Positions 16,784 to 25,687 of a stretch of 35,601 nt of DNA are shown here, in pieces; the stretch's first letter is position 1, and the number at the start of each line of letters is the position of its first letter. The position numbers were made by a program, and so were the translations under genes. Below the pieces are notes generated by a model. It was not told the origin of the DNA. It ran no database searches and worked only from the letters and a program-made list of their open reading frames with translations. Location of the stretch: contig NZ_LWQS01000070.1 of the NCBI RefSeq assembly GCF_001650695.1, positions 1-35,601 on the forward strand, given 5' to 3'. This stretch comes from Chloroflexus islandicus. GTDB lineage: Bacteria; Chloroflexota; Chloroflexia; Chloroflexales; Chloroflexaceae.

Positions 16784-18577
16784 CTAGCCGTTCACTAAGG
16801 CTTGGGTCGCCGCAGTGAAATCAATCCCGTAGAGCAGCAGCGCCGGCGACGGTTGGTTGCGCGCTACCATGGGCGGCGTAGCGACCAACGACACTTGCAA
16901 TTCAAAGGCCCCCAGATCGCAGGCATTGAGTTGCGGGCGAGCGACGCCGCGTTGATCGGTGGCCGGACAGGCAGCGCCGGCATCGCGGGCCGGGCTATCG
17001 GCGGGGATCGCCATCGTCAGGGTTGGCCCGCCGTTGTTGGCCAGCGCGCGCAGCATGGGATCGCGAAACTGCGGGTCATTGGTTTGGTTAGGCGCGCTCT
17101 TGCCAGCAAAACAGGTGACATCATTCCAAAAATTCGCGCCGGTCAAGCGCGGCGGGTACTGCAAACTACGGCCATCGTGGGTCAGCTCGCGCGAACAGTG
17201 TTGCTGAATATTCCAGCCATTGCCGCCATTGCCGGCAGTATTAGAAGCAAAAAGGCTATTGCTGACGCTACCATTGCCAGAGTGGCTGATCGCGCCACCC
17301 ACCCAACCAGCATAATTGTTGGCAAAGGTGCTGGTTTCAATCGTGAACGGCGCTGGCTGGTTGTTGAGGACGTAGAGCGCGCCGCCGTTCGCATTAAAAC
17401 CATCGCCCTCCGCTCGATTCGCGACAAAGGTGGAATTGACGATCCGCAGCGCCACTTGCTGGGGAAACGCCACCGCGCCGCCAGAGCCATCTTCCCGCGA
17501 ATTGCCATCAGCCCCCGGCGTGCGGCGGGCGCGGTTGGCGTGAAACAGGCTGCCGCTAATCAACACGCTGGGGTTGCCGGTGCCGGGGCCAATGCTTGAT
17601 CCGCCGCCGCCGATCGCACCGCCTTGGCCGCGACTGCCACCGATCACCGCGTTGTTGAGAAATGAGCTATCAATCACCTCAAGGCCGCTGCTGTCTTCGT
17701 ACATATTGGCGTGAATCGCGCCGCCGGAATTGTAGGTCTGGTTGTCTTGAAACAAGCAGCGCACCACCCGCAAACGGCGGTTGGCACCGCCCAACCCATC
17801 TGCCGAAATTGCGCCGCCAAAGCTATCTTGCGGACGGGCGCCGATGGCGGTGTTACCCACAAAGACGGTATCCTCCACCAACAAACTGCTCTGCAACAGG
17901 TGGATTGCACCGCCGGCGCCATTGTTGGCGTGATTGCTTTCAAACCGGCTGTTGGTGACAATCACGGCCCCGCCGCGACTGTAGATCGCGCCGCCGCCGT
18001 AATCGTAGGCATCGCGGCCCGCCGGCACCGCAGTGAGCGTCGTTTGATTATCGCGGAAGGTCACGCGATCGATCACCAATGTCGGGGTAAAGGCAGGGTT
18101 CGCCGCCGCGAAATAGCTCCGGATCGCGCCGCCGCTGCCATTAACCGCCGACGCATCGGTGCCGCCGCCGCTGGCCCTGCCGCCAATGATCGTCAGGTTC
18201 CGCAGTTCGAGCCGGCTGGCGCCGATCAGACCGGTGGTGTAATGGTCAATCAACCGGCTATTATTGCCTTGCAAGGTGATCCGTCCGCCGCCATCGATGA
18301 TCGTCTGCGGCGCGGTGATGATCAACGGAGCAGCGAGCGTAATGGTGTGCGGATTGGGCCCGCAATTGAAGCTAATCTCGCCGCCGCCGGCAACTGCTGT
18401 CGCCAACGCTGCGGCGGTGCAACTAGCCGGCGTGCCATTGCCCACCACGTTGGCTTGGGCGCGCGCCGGCGACGCCGGCCAGCCAGTGAATGCCAATATG
18501 GCGATCCACACCCAAAGAATCGACCAGAACCGCTGGGCAGTAATGCGAGCAACAACCCGGTTCAGGATGGTCTGCAT
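16784..18577 (-). CDS. Secreted beta-helix protein, choice-of-anchor Q type
   Basis: The 597-residue product has a signal peptide (WSILWVWIAILAFTGWPASP, probable cleavage after ARAQA), then a right-handed parallel beta-helix with many GGAI and NSxF repeats (GGAIRS, GGAIYS, GGAIHL, GGAISA, VTNSRFESN, VNSTFVANRA). These are typical of polymorphic outer-membrane-protein-like and pectate-lyase-like coils. At about 500-560 comes the choice-of-anchor Q signature NNGGPTLTMAIPADSPARDA with TDQRGVARP and CDLGAFE. The helix is followed by an IPT/TIG-like domain that stops in mid-domain at ...ALVNG. The TAG interrupts a pattern (usually NG-x-RTT) and the frame continues for 60 codons afterwards. It probably acts on the cell surface in adhesion or glycan binding. 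It is leftward and stands alone, between the pst operon and the amidase gene. Confidence 0.85.
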   Translation of the reverse strand: MQTILNRVVARITAQRFWSILWVWIAILAFTGWPASPARAQANVVGNGTPASCTAAALATAVAGGGEISFNCGPNPHTITLAAPLIITAPQTIIDGGGRITLQGNNSRLIDHYTTGLIGASRLELRNLTIIGGRASGGGTDASAVNGSGGAIRSYFAAANPAFTPTLVIDRVTFRDNQTTLTAVPAGRDAYDYGGGAIYSRGGAVIVTNSRFESNHANNGAGGAIHLLQSSLLVEDTVFVGNTAIGARPQDSFGGAISADGLGGANRRLRVVRCLFQDNQTYNSGGAIHANMYEDSSGLEVIDSSFLNNAVIGGSRGQGGAIGGGGSSIGPGTGNPSVLISGSLFHANRARRTPGADGNSREDGSGGAVAFPQQVALRIVNSTFVANRAEGDGFNANGGALYVLNNQPAPFTIETSTFANNYAGWVGGAISHSGNGSVSNSLFASNTAGNGGNGWNIQQHCSRELTHDGRSLQYPPRLTGANFWNDVTCFAGKSAPNQTNDPQFRDPMLRALANNGGPTLTMAIPADSPARDAGAACPATDQRGVARPQLNACDLGAFELQVSLVATPPMVARNQPSPALLLYGIDFTAATQALVNG

Positions 18578-18614
18578 AGCCGGCCTTTCTGAGCGGAGCT
18601 GCTTGGTTAGCGCG

Positions 18615-18647
18615 GCAGAGGGGCATCACCGCCCGACACCCCTCTGC
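18615..18647. repeat. Inverted repeat between amidase and beta-helix genes
   Basis: GCAGAGGGG and CCCCTCTGC enclose a 15-base loop, 19 bases after the amidase stop. No T-run follows, so it may end the amidase message only weakly. Confidence 0.55.
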
Positions 18648-18665
18648 ATCAAAGACGCACCCGGT

Positions 18666-20594
18666 CTACCCCATCAATGCCTCGCGCAATGCGCCAAGCG
18701 GCAACCCGGCCAACGCCTCTTCATCGCTACCGGCCAGACTCGACCAGAGCACAATTGCATCGGGATCGAGCCGGTAACGGGCGTCGAGCTGGCGCAGCAG
18801 CCAGCGCAAGGCGCGTACCTGCGCATCGGTATCGCCGGCGTCGCGCGTCGCTGGCCATCCCGCCGGACGCTCAAGGGCAATGCCGACACTGATCCGGTTG
18901 AGATTGTAGCGAGTGCCGCCGCTAGTGGCAAACCCGGCATGCCATGCCGCCTTGGCTTCATCAACGAGCCGGTAGATGCGGCCATCGAGGCCGATCAGGT
19001 AATGGGTGGCAAAACGGGCATTGAAATCGGTCATTGCGGCGATCGTCGCCTCGGCCGGGCCGGGAATCGCGTGCAGCACCACCATACTTACCGGCTCGCC
19101 GCCACGTTCGCCAAAGGCCATTGCCGGCGGCGCAACCTGCGTGATACTGAACCCGCCATCGGACGGCGGCACGATCTCGGCGCTGCGCACGGCTAACACC
19201 GGCGCCGGCATCGCCGCGCCGAGCACCGGCATCCCGTGTTGGCGAGCCAAATCGCTCAGGCGCTTCACCTCGCTCCACTTCGGCACCACATTGTAGAGCA
19301 CGTCGAGCGCAAACGGCTGCAAGGCGTAGGTTGTCTTTTCGAGCGTGATTTGATAGCTATTGGCCAATGGCACACCGATCGCCCACTGGCGGGCCAGTTG
19401 GTGGAAGGCCCAATCGGGGCGATAGGTGGTTCCGGCCTGTTTGTACGTCTCGGTAAGCAACGCATCGCGCAAACGCACCGTGGCCGGATCGGTCGCGGCG
19501 CCGATCTGGCTCAACTGGCGGACATCTTGCCAATTGGGCACCAGATTGTAGAGGGTGTCAACTGCAAACGCCTGATACGCATACTGTTTGCCGTCAACTG
19601 TAATTTGGGCGCTCTTGCCGACCGGCGGCCCCAACTTACGGGCCACGGCGTACTGGTGGAAGGCCCAATCAGGCCGGAAGGGCGAACCGCCGGCTTGATA
19701 GGTTGCATCGAGCAAAGCGCGGCCCAAGCCGCTGGGAGGAATACTGCCGCCAAGCAAATCGCTTAGCGTCTTGACATCACCCCAATTCGGCACCTCGCAA
19801 TAAAGTGTATCGCGTGCAAAGGGCTGGTAATTGTAGACCTTGCCGTCAACTGTGATCCGCGCACTCGGCCCCATCGGCATGCCCAACTTATGCTCAAGCG
19901 CGTACTGGTGGAAGGCCCAATCGGCATTGTAGCCTTGGCCATTTGTCTTCTGTTTGTAACCCTCCTCCAACAAGGTCTCGATCAACAGTTCATCATCAGG
20001 CGTCGGCGTGCCAATCGGGCCGGGAGGCGGCGCCGGCGGCGGCGCGGCGTTATTCAGATAGGCTTCGACTTGCGACCAGACCCATTCTTTGGTGACGGCC
20101 CAGCCGGGGCAGCTCTTCTGATTGGTGTAGTCGCGGTGGAACGAGATGAGCTGGCGGGGCGGAATCTTGAGCCGGCGCGAGAGTTCGCCCATCACAGCGA
20201 CCGAATGCTCCCAGACTTTCCCTGACGGCAACACCTTATCGAAATAACCAACCATCTCCAAGCCGATCGAATACCAACCCTGCGCCAGCGAGCCATTGCC
20301 GGTGCCGGCGTGAATACCGATCTGCGACATCGGCGTCGCCAGCCAGATTCCATCAGGGCCGGTAAAGATATGCGGCCCGGCCGTCCAACCTTTGCCAGCA
20401 TAAAACTTCTGAATCCCGCGCATGGTGGTCAACCCGCGCCACGTCGTCTCATCAGGGCGATAGGTGTGGTGCAGCACCAACCGGCTGGGCGCTAGGCGAC
20501 CGAAATCGTACTTGGCCACATACTCGCGCCACTCAGCGATGGTCAACATCCGGTTGATAAAGGGCGGCGAGCCTTCGGTGGGAAAATCGGGCAT
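18666..20594 (-). CDS. Double N-acetylmuramoyl-L-alanine amidase-like protein
   Basis: Amidase_2/PGRP enzymes cut the bond between muramic acid and the stem peptide of peptidoglycan. From ATG 20594 (GGAAGGAG seven bases upstream) the product has 642 residues. The N-terminal amidase (about 1-205) keeps the predicted zinc ligands His42 (VLHHT), His153 (SFHRDYT) and Cys162 (SCPG). Three repeats of about 85 residues follow (about 220-475), each with a DWAFHQ motif, LGxPxG, a short beta segment around YxYQxFAxDTLY and VPNWxxV. A second amidase-like domain (about 503-642) keeps the first ligand (His508, VVLHAI) but has Trp617 and no Cys where the other two should be, so it is probably a binding domain. 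No signal peptide is visible, so export is unexplained. It lies 19 bases after the TerC-family gene. Confidence 0.88.
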   Translation of the reverse strand: MPDFPTEGSPPFINRMLTIAEWREYVAKYDFGRLAPSRLVLHHTYRPDETTWRGLTTMRGIQKFYAGKGWTAGPHIFTGPDGIWLATPMSQIGIHAGTGNGSLAQGWYSIGLEMVGYFDKVLPSGKVWEHSVAVMGELSRRLKIPPRQLISFHRDYTNQKSCPGWAVTKEWVWSQVEAYLNNAAPPPAPPPGPIGTPTPDDELLIETLLEEGYKQKTNGQGYNADWAFHQYALEHKLGMPMGPSARITVDGKVYNYQPFARDTLYCEVPNWGDVKTLSDLLGGSIPPSGLGRALLDATYQAGGSPFRPDWAFHQYAVARKLGPPVGKSAQITVDGKQYAYQAFAVDTLYNLVPNWQDVRQLSQIGAATDPATVRLRDALLTETYKQAGTTYRPDWAFHQLARQWAIGVPLANSYQITLEKTTYALQPFALDVLYNVVPKWSEVKRLSDLARQHGMPVLGAAMPAPVLAVRSAEIVPPSDGGFSITQVAPPAMAFGERGGEPVSMVVLHAIPGPAEATIAAMTDFNARFATHYLIGLDGRIYRLVDEAKAAWHAGFATSGGTRYNLNRISVGIALERPAGWPATRDAGDTDAQVRALRWLLRQLDARYRLDPDAIVLWSSLAGSDEEALAGLPLGALREALMG

Positions 20595-20613
20595 AACCAA
20601 GCTCCTTCCGGCG

Positions 20614-21573
20614 CTAATCGGCCGCAGCGGCCAATCGCCGCGACCGGATGATCGATGCTGCGACCGCGACCAGCAACGTGACCACAATCACCGCGAGCGA
20701 GACGGTGGTGGGAATGTGCAACCCATGGCCGCCGAGAAACCAACCGGTAACCAACGGGGTGAGCATCTTTACCCCAATGAATGACAAGATAATCGCCAGC
20801 CCGAAGCGAAGGTAATAAAACGCGCGCATAAAGCTCGCCAGCAGGAAATAGAGCGAGCGCAGGCCGAGGATCGCGCAGATATTCGAGGTGTAGACAATAA
20901 ACGGATCGTGGGTGATGCCGAAGATAGCGGGAATCGAGTCAACCGCAAACAGCAAATCGGTACTCTCCACAATCACCAGCACCAGCAAGAGCGGGGTTGC
21001 GCTGAATCGGCCCTCTTCACGCACGAAGAACCGGTCGCCGCGCAGATCGGCAGTTACCGGCAAGAACCGGCGCACCAAGCGGGCCAATGGGTTCTGCTGC
21101 GGATCGACGTCGGGATCATCGTCTTGAAAGAAGAGCTTCACACCGGTCACGAACAGAAATGCACCGAAGACATAGAGAATCCACTGAAACCGTTCAATCA
21201 ATGCCGCGCCGAGCAAAATCATCGAGCCGCGCATCAACAACGCACCCAGAATGCCCCAGAAGAGCACACGATGCTGGTACTGCGGCGGCACGCGAAAGTA
21301 GCCGAACAGCAATACAAACACAAAGATATTATCAACACTCAGCGAATATTCGACCAAATATGCGGTGAGGAAGTTCAGCGCATCTTCAGGGCCGCGCCAG
21401 AGCCAGATCAGGCCATTGAACGCCATCGAAAGTGAAATCCACACCAACGTCCAGATCCCGGCTTCACGCGCCGACACCCGGTGCGAACGGCGATGGAACA
21501 CCCCCAAATCAAGGGCTAATACGAAGAAGACAACTGCATGGAAGGCAATCCATGCCCAAATTGTGGGTTCCAC
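20614..21573 (-). CDS. TerC family integral membrane protein
   Basis: TerC/Alx-type proteins are membrane proteins now linked mainly to manganese efflux and metal loading of exported proteins; tellurite resistance gave the name. The 319-residue product has about eight or nine membrane helices and the two family hallmarks with buried acidic residues, YSLSVDNIFVFVLLF and ESTDLLFAVDSIPAI, plus FWGILGALLMRG and GLRSLYFLL. The start is GTG 21573 with AGGAG five bases upstream. A short cytoplasmic loop around residues 150-190 (DDDPDVDPQQ) is very acidic, as in Alx. No yybP-ykoY-type riboswitch is recognisable in the 60-base gap upstream, which contains a palindrome. It probably shares a transcript with the amidase gene. 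Confidence 0.93.
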   Translation of the reverse strand: MEPTIWAWIAFHAVVFFVLALDLGVFHRRSHRVSAREAGIWTLVWISLSMAFNGLIWLWRGPEDALNFLTAYLVEYSLSVDNIFVFVLLFGYFRVPPQYQHRVLFWGILGALLMRGSMILLGAALIERFQWILYVFGAFLFVTGVKLFFQDDDPDVDPQQNPLARLVRRFLPVTADLRGDRFFVREEGRFSATPLLLVLVIVESTDLLFAVDSIPAIFGITHDPFIVYTSNICAILGLRSLYFLLASFMRAFYYLRFGLAIILSFIGVKMLTPLVTGWFLGGHGLHIPTTVSLAVIVVTLLVAVAASIIRSRRLAAAAD

Positions 21574-21601
21574 AATTGCTCCTTGGTTGTACTACGATGG
21601 C

Positions 21602-21623
21602 GGGACGCACAGCCGTGCGTCCC
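21602..21623. repeat. Dispersed palindrome GGGACGCAC-AGCC-GTGCGTCCC
   Basis: A perfect 9-bp stem with a four-base loop stands between the kinase stop and the TerC start. No T-run follows on the minus strand. Palindromes of this GGGACGCAC style are common intergenic elements in Chloroflexota, as I recall. Confidence 0.7.
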
Positions 21624-21633
21624 TACAGCAGGG

Positions 21634-23634
21634 TTACACATCGATGCGGTCGTCTTCGACGATCCGCTGTGGGAACCGCACCTGCGCCCGCATCCAACCG
21701 GCGGCTTCGTCACGGATCAAATTGAATGACCCATCCAGATCACTCTTGACCAGTGTTTCGATAATTTGCAGGCCCAACCCGCTGCTCGGTCGGGGCGGCG
21801 GCGGCGGATGGCGCGGGCCGTCATCGCGCACTTCCATGAATATTTGCCCTTGCTCAAGCACCGCTTCCACCTCGATCCGGCCGCCTTCGGCAGCAAGTCC
21901 GTGCGTCAACGCATTATCAATCAACTCGTTAATGACTAACGCCAATATGGTCGCATCGCGTGAGCCAATCCGCACCTCATCGCCAAGGATGGCAAACTCA
22001 ACCCGAACATCAGACTCGATCAGCGGGGTCTGGACGTTCTCGATCACTTGCCGGGCAACGGCGCCGACCGTCGTCACGCCGATATCATCACGCGACAGCA
22101 AATTGTGAATGGCGGCAATGGCTTGAATGCGGGCAGCGCTCTCACGCAACGCTTTCGCGCCGGGACTGGCGGGGTCAAGCCGGCGCAACTGCATCGACAA
22201 CAGTGCGGCGATCGTTTGCAGATTATTGCGCACGCGGTGGTGCATCTCTTTGAGCAGGGCCGACTTGACGCGCAACGCGCGCAGGCTCTCTTCGTAAAGC
22301 CGGGCATTTTCGATGGCAATCGCCGCTTCGTCAGCAAAAGTATTGAGCAAGCGCACCTGCTCGTAATCGAACAAGTGCGGTTCGCTGCGGTAGAGGCAGA
22401 TGCCGCCGATCGTGCGGCCACGGGCGCGCAACGGCATGCAGAAGAGCGAATGGAAGTTCTCGCGGCGAGCCACCTCCGGCAACTGCGGAAAGCGCGCATC
22501 TTGATAGGCGTTCATCACAGCCAGCGGACGGCCATCACGCACGGTCTGAATAATCAGGTCGCGCACGCCGTCACCCTCGCCGCCATAACTGGCCACCAGC
22601 TTCAGATTGCCATCCTCGCCAACTTGAAAGATGGTCGCCCGATCGACCTTCGACAAATCGACCGCCTTTTCAGCGATCAGATTCAGCACATCGTGCAAAC
22701 CGATCTGTTCGGCGATCGATTTTGAGACCTGTTGGAGCGTGGTCAACTCACGCAATTTCTGATGCAGACGTTCATCGGTCTGCTGATAGAGCTGGGCATT
22801 GGCGATAAAGAAGGCCAATTCGCCGGCAGCCATCTCGACAAACGAAATCTCTTCTTGGGTAAAATCGCGTGGCGCGATCGTCTGCACCGTAATCACGCCT
22901 TGCAGTTTATCGGCGCTAAACTGAAACCGTTCAGCCGAGAAAAGCACGATCGGCACCGCCAGCATCGAGCGAAAAATCTCTTCGCCGAGTTGCGGCTCGC
23001 GGTGGTAGCGCGGATCTTTGTAGACATCGCTCACCGAGACCGGATAACCGAGTTGGGCCGCCCAACCGGTCACGCCTTCGCCCAAGCGGGCCACCACCTG
23101 CCCGACCGCTGCCCGGTTGAGGCCATGGGTCGCGCGCAAGACCAGATCATCACGGTGCTTGTCGTAGAGGTAGATCGAACAGACCTCGACGTTCATCACG
23201 TGCGCCACCGTCTCAACCACCGTTTGCAGTGAGGTATCAAGGTCGAGGGTCGAATTGGCGGCGGAAATAATCCGGTGGAGACCATCGAGCTGGTCGGCGC
23301 GTTCGACCAGCCGCGCCTCCCATTCGCGGGTACGCTGCTCTTCTTGGGCGGCGCCAAAGGCGAGCAACAATTCGCTGACCACCACCCCTTGCGACATCGG
23401 CAAGCGGGCAGCCAGATGCAACCCCAGCTCGGTCAACACCTCGGCCAAACCGCCGCAGGCATGCCACTCGGTACCGATCTGCCGCAACAAGCTTAAGCGC
23501 ATCGCCGGATCAGACTGGTGTTCCAGCGCATCGATCAGCATACCGATCGATGGAATTGTCTCGCGCAACGCGCCGATCAGATCAGGCGGTTGCGATGTCA
23601 GCACCTCATACATAGGCAAGCTGGTTGCGCTCAT
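21634..23634 (-). CDS. GAF-domain sensor histidine kinase (HisKA_2 type)
   Basis: The 666-residue cytosolic kinase has no membrane segment. After an N-terminal helical region (1-120) there are two GAF sensor domains, about 125-285 (RIISAANSTLDLDTSLQTVV, EGVTGWAAQ) and about 305-460 (LGLVSK-like start, then SLFCMPLRARGRTIGGI). Next comes the phosphoacceptor helix LLKEMHHRVRNNLQTIAALL (HisKA_2, active His in the HH pair), and a C-terminal HATPase_c domain with N box LVINELIDNALTHG, G1 motif DDGPRHP and SSGLGLQIIE. The poly-Pro run inside the ATP lid is unusual. GAF ligands cannot be read from sequence. No response regulator is adjacent, so it is an orphan kinase. ATG 23634 has GAGGGTGG upstream, and a TATAAT lies about 30 bases before it. 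Confidence 0.93.
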   Translation of the reverse strand: MSATSLPMYEVLTSQPPDLIGALRETIPSIGMLIDALEHQSDPAMRLSLLRQIGTEWHACGGLAEVLTELGLHLAARLPMSQGVVVSELLLAFGAAQEEQRTREWEARLVERADQLDGLHRIISAANSTLDLDTSLQTVVETVAHVMNVEVCSIYLYDKHRDDLVLRATHGLNRAAVGQVVARLGEGVTGWAAQLGYPVSVSDVYKDPRYHREPQLGEEIFRSMLAVPIVLFSAERFQFSADKLQGVITVQTIAPRDFTQEEISFVEMAAGELAFFIANAQLYQQTDERLHQKLRELTTLQQVSKSIAEQIGLHDVLNLIAEKAVDLSKVDRATIFQVGEDGNLKLVASYGGEGDGVRDLIIQTVRDGRPLAVMNAYQDARFPQLPEVARRENFHSLFCMPLRARGRTIGGICLYRSEPHLFDYEQVRLLNTFADEAAIAIENARLYEESLRALRVKSALLKEMHHRVRNNLQTIAALLSMQLRRLDPASPGAKALRESAARIQAIAAIHNLLSRDDIGVTTVGAVARQVIENVQTPLIESDVRVEFAILGDEVRIGSRDATILALVINELIDNALTHGLAAEGGRIEVEAVLEQGQIFMEVRDDGPRHPPPPPRPSSGLGLQIIETLVKSDLDGSFNLIRDEAAGWMRAQVRFPQRIVEDDRIDV

Positions 23635-23662
23635 AGGCCACCCTCAACGAATGTTTGGGTCA

Positions 23663-23668
23663 ATTATA
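23663..23668 (-). promoter_or_regulatory. -10 box of the sensor kinase gene
   Basis: A perfect TATAAT on the minus strand lies 29 bases before the kinase start. The hexamer 17 bases upstream (CTGATC) is a poor -35 box, so an activator may be needed. Confidence 0.5.
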
Positions 23669-23687
23669 CCCCGTCGCGCAAGGTTGA

Positions 23688-24482
23688 TCAGCGCCAGCGC
23701 GTGAGAATCTTCTCGCGCTGAAAGGCTTGGGTTGCTAGCCACAGCAAACCAACTGCAACCAATGCCAACACCAGCGAGAAGAGCAGCGCAACTGCCGGAT
23801 CAAGCACAAATAGTCCCAGCATCTGGCCGAAGAAGAGCAACATCACCGGCACAATCAGCACGCCGGCGATCTGCTGCGCGCTGCGCGGATCGTTCACCCG
23901 CGCCGAGACCATCACCGTCAGCGCAACGGCAATGAGGGCCAGCAGCGGGCTCGCCAACAGCAACATGACGATCCACCCCGGATGCAACACCAACCCCGGC
24001 ACCACTGGATCGATGGCGACGAAGCCTAACCCGGCGGCAAAGAGCAGTGCGCACAGCCATGTCAAGGCGATACCGGGAATAATCGCCGCCAACACCTTGC
24101 CCAACAACAAATCGCCGACCGAAATCGGCGCCGCCAGCAGCGGCTCAAGCGTGCGGCGATTCTTCTCGCCGACGATGCTGTACGACGCGAGCACATTGGG
24201 AATCACCATCGGCAACAATAAAAAGAGGGTGGAAAACTGGCGGCCAAAGATCACTTGGGCCAAGGCTTCGAGACCGAGACCGGCCAGCGCCGGATCGATC
24301 GCCGCAGCCGGGATCTCGGCCGTATCAGGATCGCTGACCAGCCCCATCGCGAAGATTAAGCCGAGGGCAAAGAGCGGCAAGATCAGCGGCGGCACAAAGG
24401 TGCTGAGCAGCAAACCGCGCGAACGGCGCAGCTCCAGCCACTCTTTGCGAATCAAGACGGTGATGCGATCCCAATGGAGCAT
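23688..24482 (-). CDS. ABC-2 type exporter permease
   Basis: From ATG 24482 (MLHWDRITVLIRKEWLELRR) the product has 264 residues and six predicted helices. The N terminus is the amphipathic 'RKEWLELRR' type found in NatB/GldF-like permeases. SIVGEKNRRTLEPLLAAPIS is the cytoplasmic gate-helix motif of ABC-2 permeases, and VSARVNDPRSAQQI is also family-like. The frame remains open further upstream to 24623, but that part is intergenic repeat and has no protein character. The ATPase gene lies about 170 bases upstream on the same strand, so the two form one exporter. The substrate is unknown; lipids, antibiotics, Na+ and polysaccharides are all moved by relatives. Confidence 0.88.
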   Translation of the reverse strand: MLHWDRITVLIRKEWLELRRSRGLLLSTFVPPLILPLFALGLIFAMGLVSDPDTAEIPAAAIDPALAGLGLEALAQVIFGRQFSTLFLLLPMVIPNVLASYSIVGEKNRRTLEPLLAAPISVGDLLLGKVLAAIIPGIALTWLCALLFAAGLGFVAIDPVVPGLVLHPGWIVMLLLASPLLALIAVALTVMVSARVNDPRSAQQIAGVLIVPVMLLFFGQMLGLFVLDPAVALLFSLVLALVAVGLLWLATQAFQREKILTRWR

Positions 24483-24522
24483 ACGGATTCTCGCTCTCTT
24501 TGTATTGCGCCATCCTATAGAG

Positions 24523-24543
24523 TGCGGCAGTTTGACTGCCGCA
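24523..24543. repeat. Dispersed palindrome TGCGGCAGT-TTG-ACTGCCGCA
   Basis: A perfect 9-bp stem with a three-base loop lies between the ABC permease and ATPase genes. A half copy (GACTGCCGCATGCC) recurs near 24607, and a full copy with loop GAA lies at 34992-35012, so this is a mobile or dispersed repeat. Confidence 0.75.
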
Positions 24544-24655
24544 TGCCACCCGTGCAAGAAACCACCCTCGAATTCCGTGACCCGGTGAGCACAGTTTCGC
24601 CGGGTTTGACTGCCGCATGCCACACGTACAAGCGACCACCTGATACGCCCAACGT

Positions 24656-25597
24656 TCAGCTTGCGCTGTCTACCGTGACCGCTTCTTGCATCAGCTCGAG
24701 ATAGACCGTCTCAAGCGAAGGGGTAAACGGTTCGAGATAGCAGACATCGGCCCCGGCAGCGACCAACGCTCGCACCAGCGCCGGATTATGCTGGTCAGGA
24801 TTGGCGAGCCGCACCAACAACACTCGCTCCTCGGCGTCCACACCGGACACAAACGGCAACTGCTGCACCAATGGCGCCAGCGGCGCCGCAGGGCCGGCCA
24901 GCACGACCCGCACGCTCTGGCCGAACAGGCGAGCGCGGAGGTTGGCCGGCGTATCGAGCGAGATCAAACGGGTACGGAAGACGCCGATCAGATCGCACAG
25001 CTCATCAGCCTCGGCCAGATTATGGGTAGTGAGAAAGATCGTACGCCCGCCGGCGCGCAGCGTCTTAATCACATCGCGCACCGCCCGCGCCGCAGCCGGA
25101 TCGAGGCCGGCGGTCGGCTCATCAAGAAAGACCACCGCCGGATCGTGGAGCAAGGCCCGCGCGATCGCCAACTTCTGGCGCATGCCTTTAGAAAAACCGC
25201 CAACCGGATCGTTGCGCCGTTCCCACAATTCAAACAGCCGCAGATAATGGGCAGCGCGCTCAGCGGCTTGCGTCGCCGAGAGACCGTAGAGCCGGGCGAA
25301 AAAGGTCAGATTTTCGAGCGCGCTGAGAGTATCGTACAAGCCGGGAGTTTCGGTCAAGATACCGGTCACGGCCCGCACCGCGGCGGCTTGGGTTTGCACA
25401 TCAAACCCAGCCACCCGGGCAGTACCGCTCGATGGCGCAATCAAGGCGCACAACATGCGCACCGTCGTCGTCTTACCGGCGCCGTTGGGGCCAAGAAACC
25501 CAAAGATCGTCCCCGCTGGAATCGCCAGATCGAGATCGGCAACCGCCACTAGACGATCAAAGTGGCGGGTGAGACGGTGGCATTCGATGGCATTCAT
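24656..25597 (-). CDS. ABC exporter ATP-binding protein
   Basis: The 313-residue ATPase has Walker A GPNGAGKTTT, Q loop LTETPGLYDTLSALENL, signature GFSKGMRQKLAIARALLHDP, Walker B VVFLDEPTAGLDP and switch His in TTHNLAEADELC. These are characteristic of the DrrA/NatA-type branch that pairs with ABC-2 permeases. The C-terminal 90 residues (after 225) form the variable domain common in this branch. It lies upstream of the permease gene and is presumably first in a two-gene unit. A weak -10 box and a palindrome resembling an operator lie about 90-130 bases upstream. ATG 25597 has only a modest ribosome site (GAGAA). Confidence 0.93.
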   Translation of the reverse strand: MNAIECHRLTRHFDRLVAVADLDLAIPAGTIFGFLGPNGAGKTTTVRMLCALIAPSSGTARVAGFDVQTQAAAVRAVTGILTETPGLYDTLSALENLTFFARLYGLSATQAAERAAHYLRLFELWERRNDPVGGFSKGMRQKLAIARALLHDPAVVFLDEPTAGLDPAAARAVRDVIKTLRAGGRTIFLTTHNLAEADELCDLIGVFRTRLISLDTPANLRARLFGQSVRVVLAGPAAPLAPLVQQLPFVSGVDAEERVLLVRLANPDQHNPALVRALVAAGADVCYLEPFTPSLETVYLELMQEAVTVDSAS

Positions 25598-25687
25598 AGC
25601 ATTCTCGTGATCAGATCGCGGAAGTGGCTGGCGGGGCAGCCAACAGGTGCATAGGATTGCAGGCTGTGTTTATCGACGCTGAAAAAT

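Noticed and set aside
20595-20687. Upstream extension of the amidase gene
   Set aside because: It overlaps the TerC-family gene and has no ribosome site, whereas ATG 20594 has a strong one.
21602-21623. Terminator for the sensor kinase gene
   Set aside because: The hairpin is strong but no T-run follows on the minus strand, so I list it only as a palindromic repeat.
24483-24623. Upstream extension of the ABC permease
   Set aside because: It is repeat sequence containing the GCGGCAGT palindrome.
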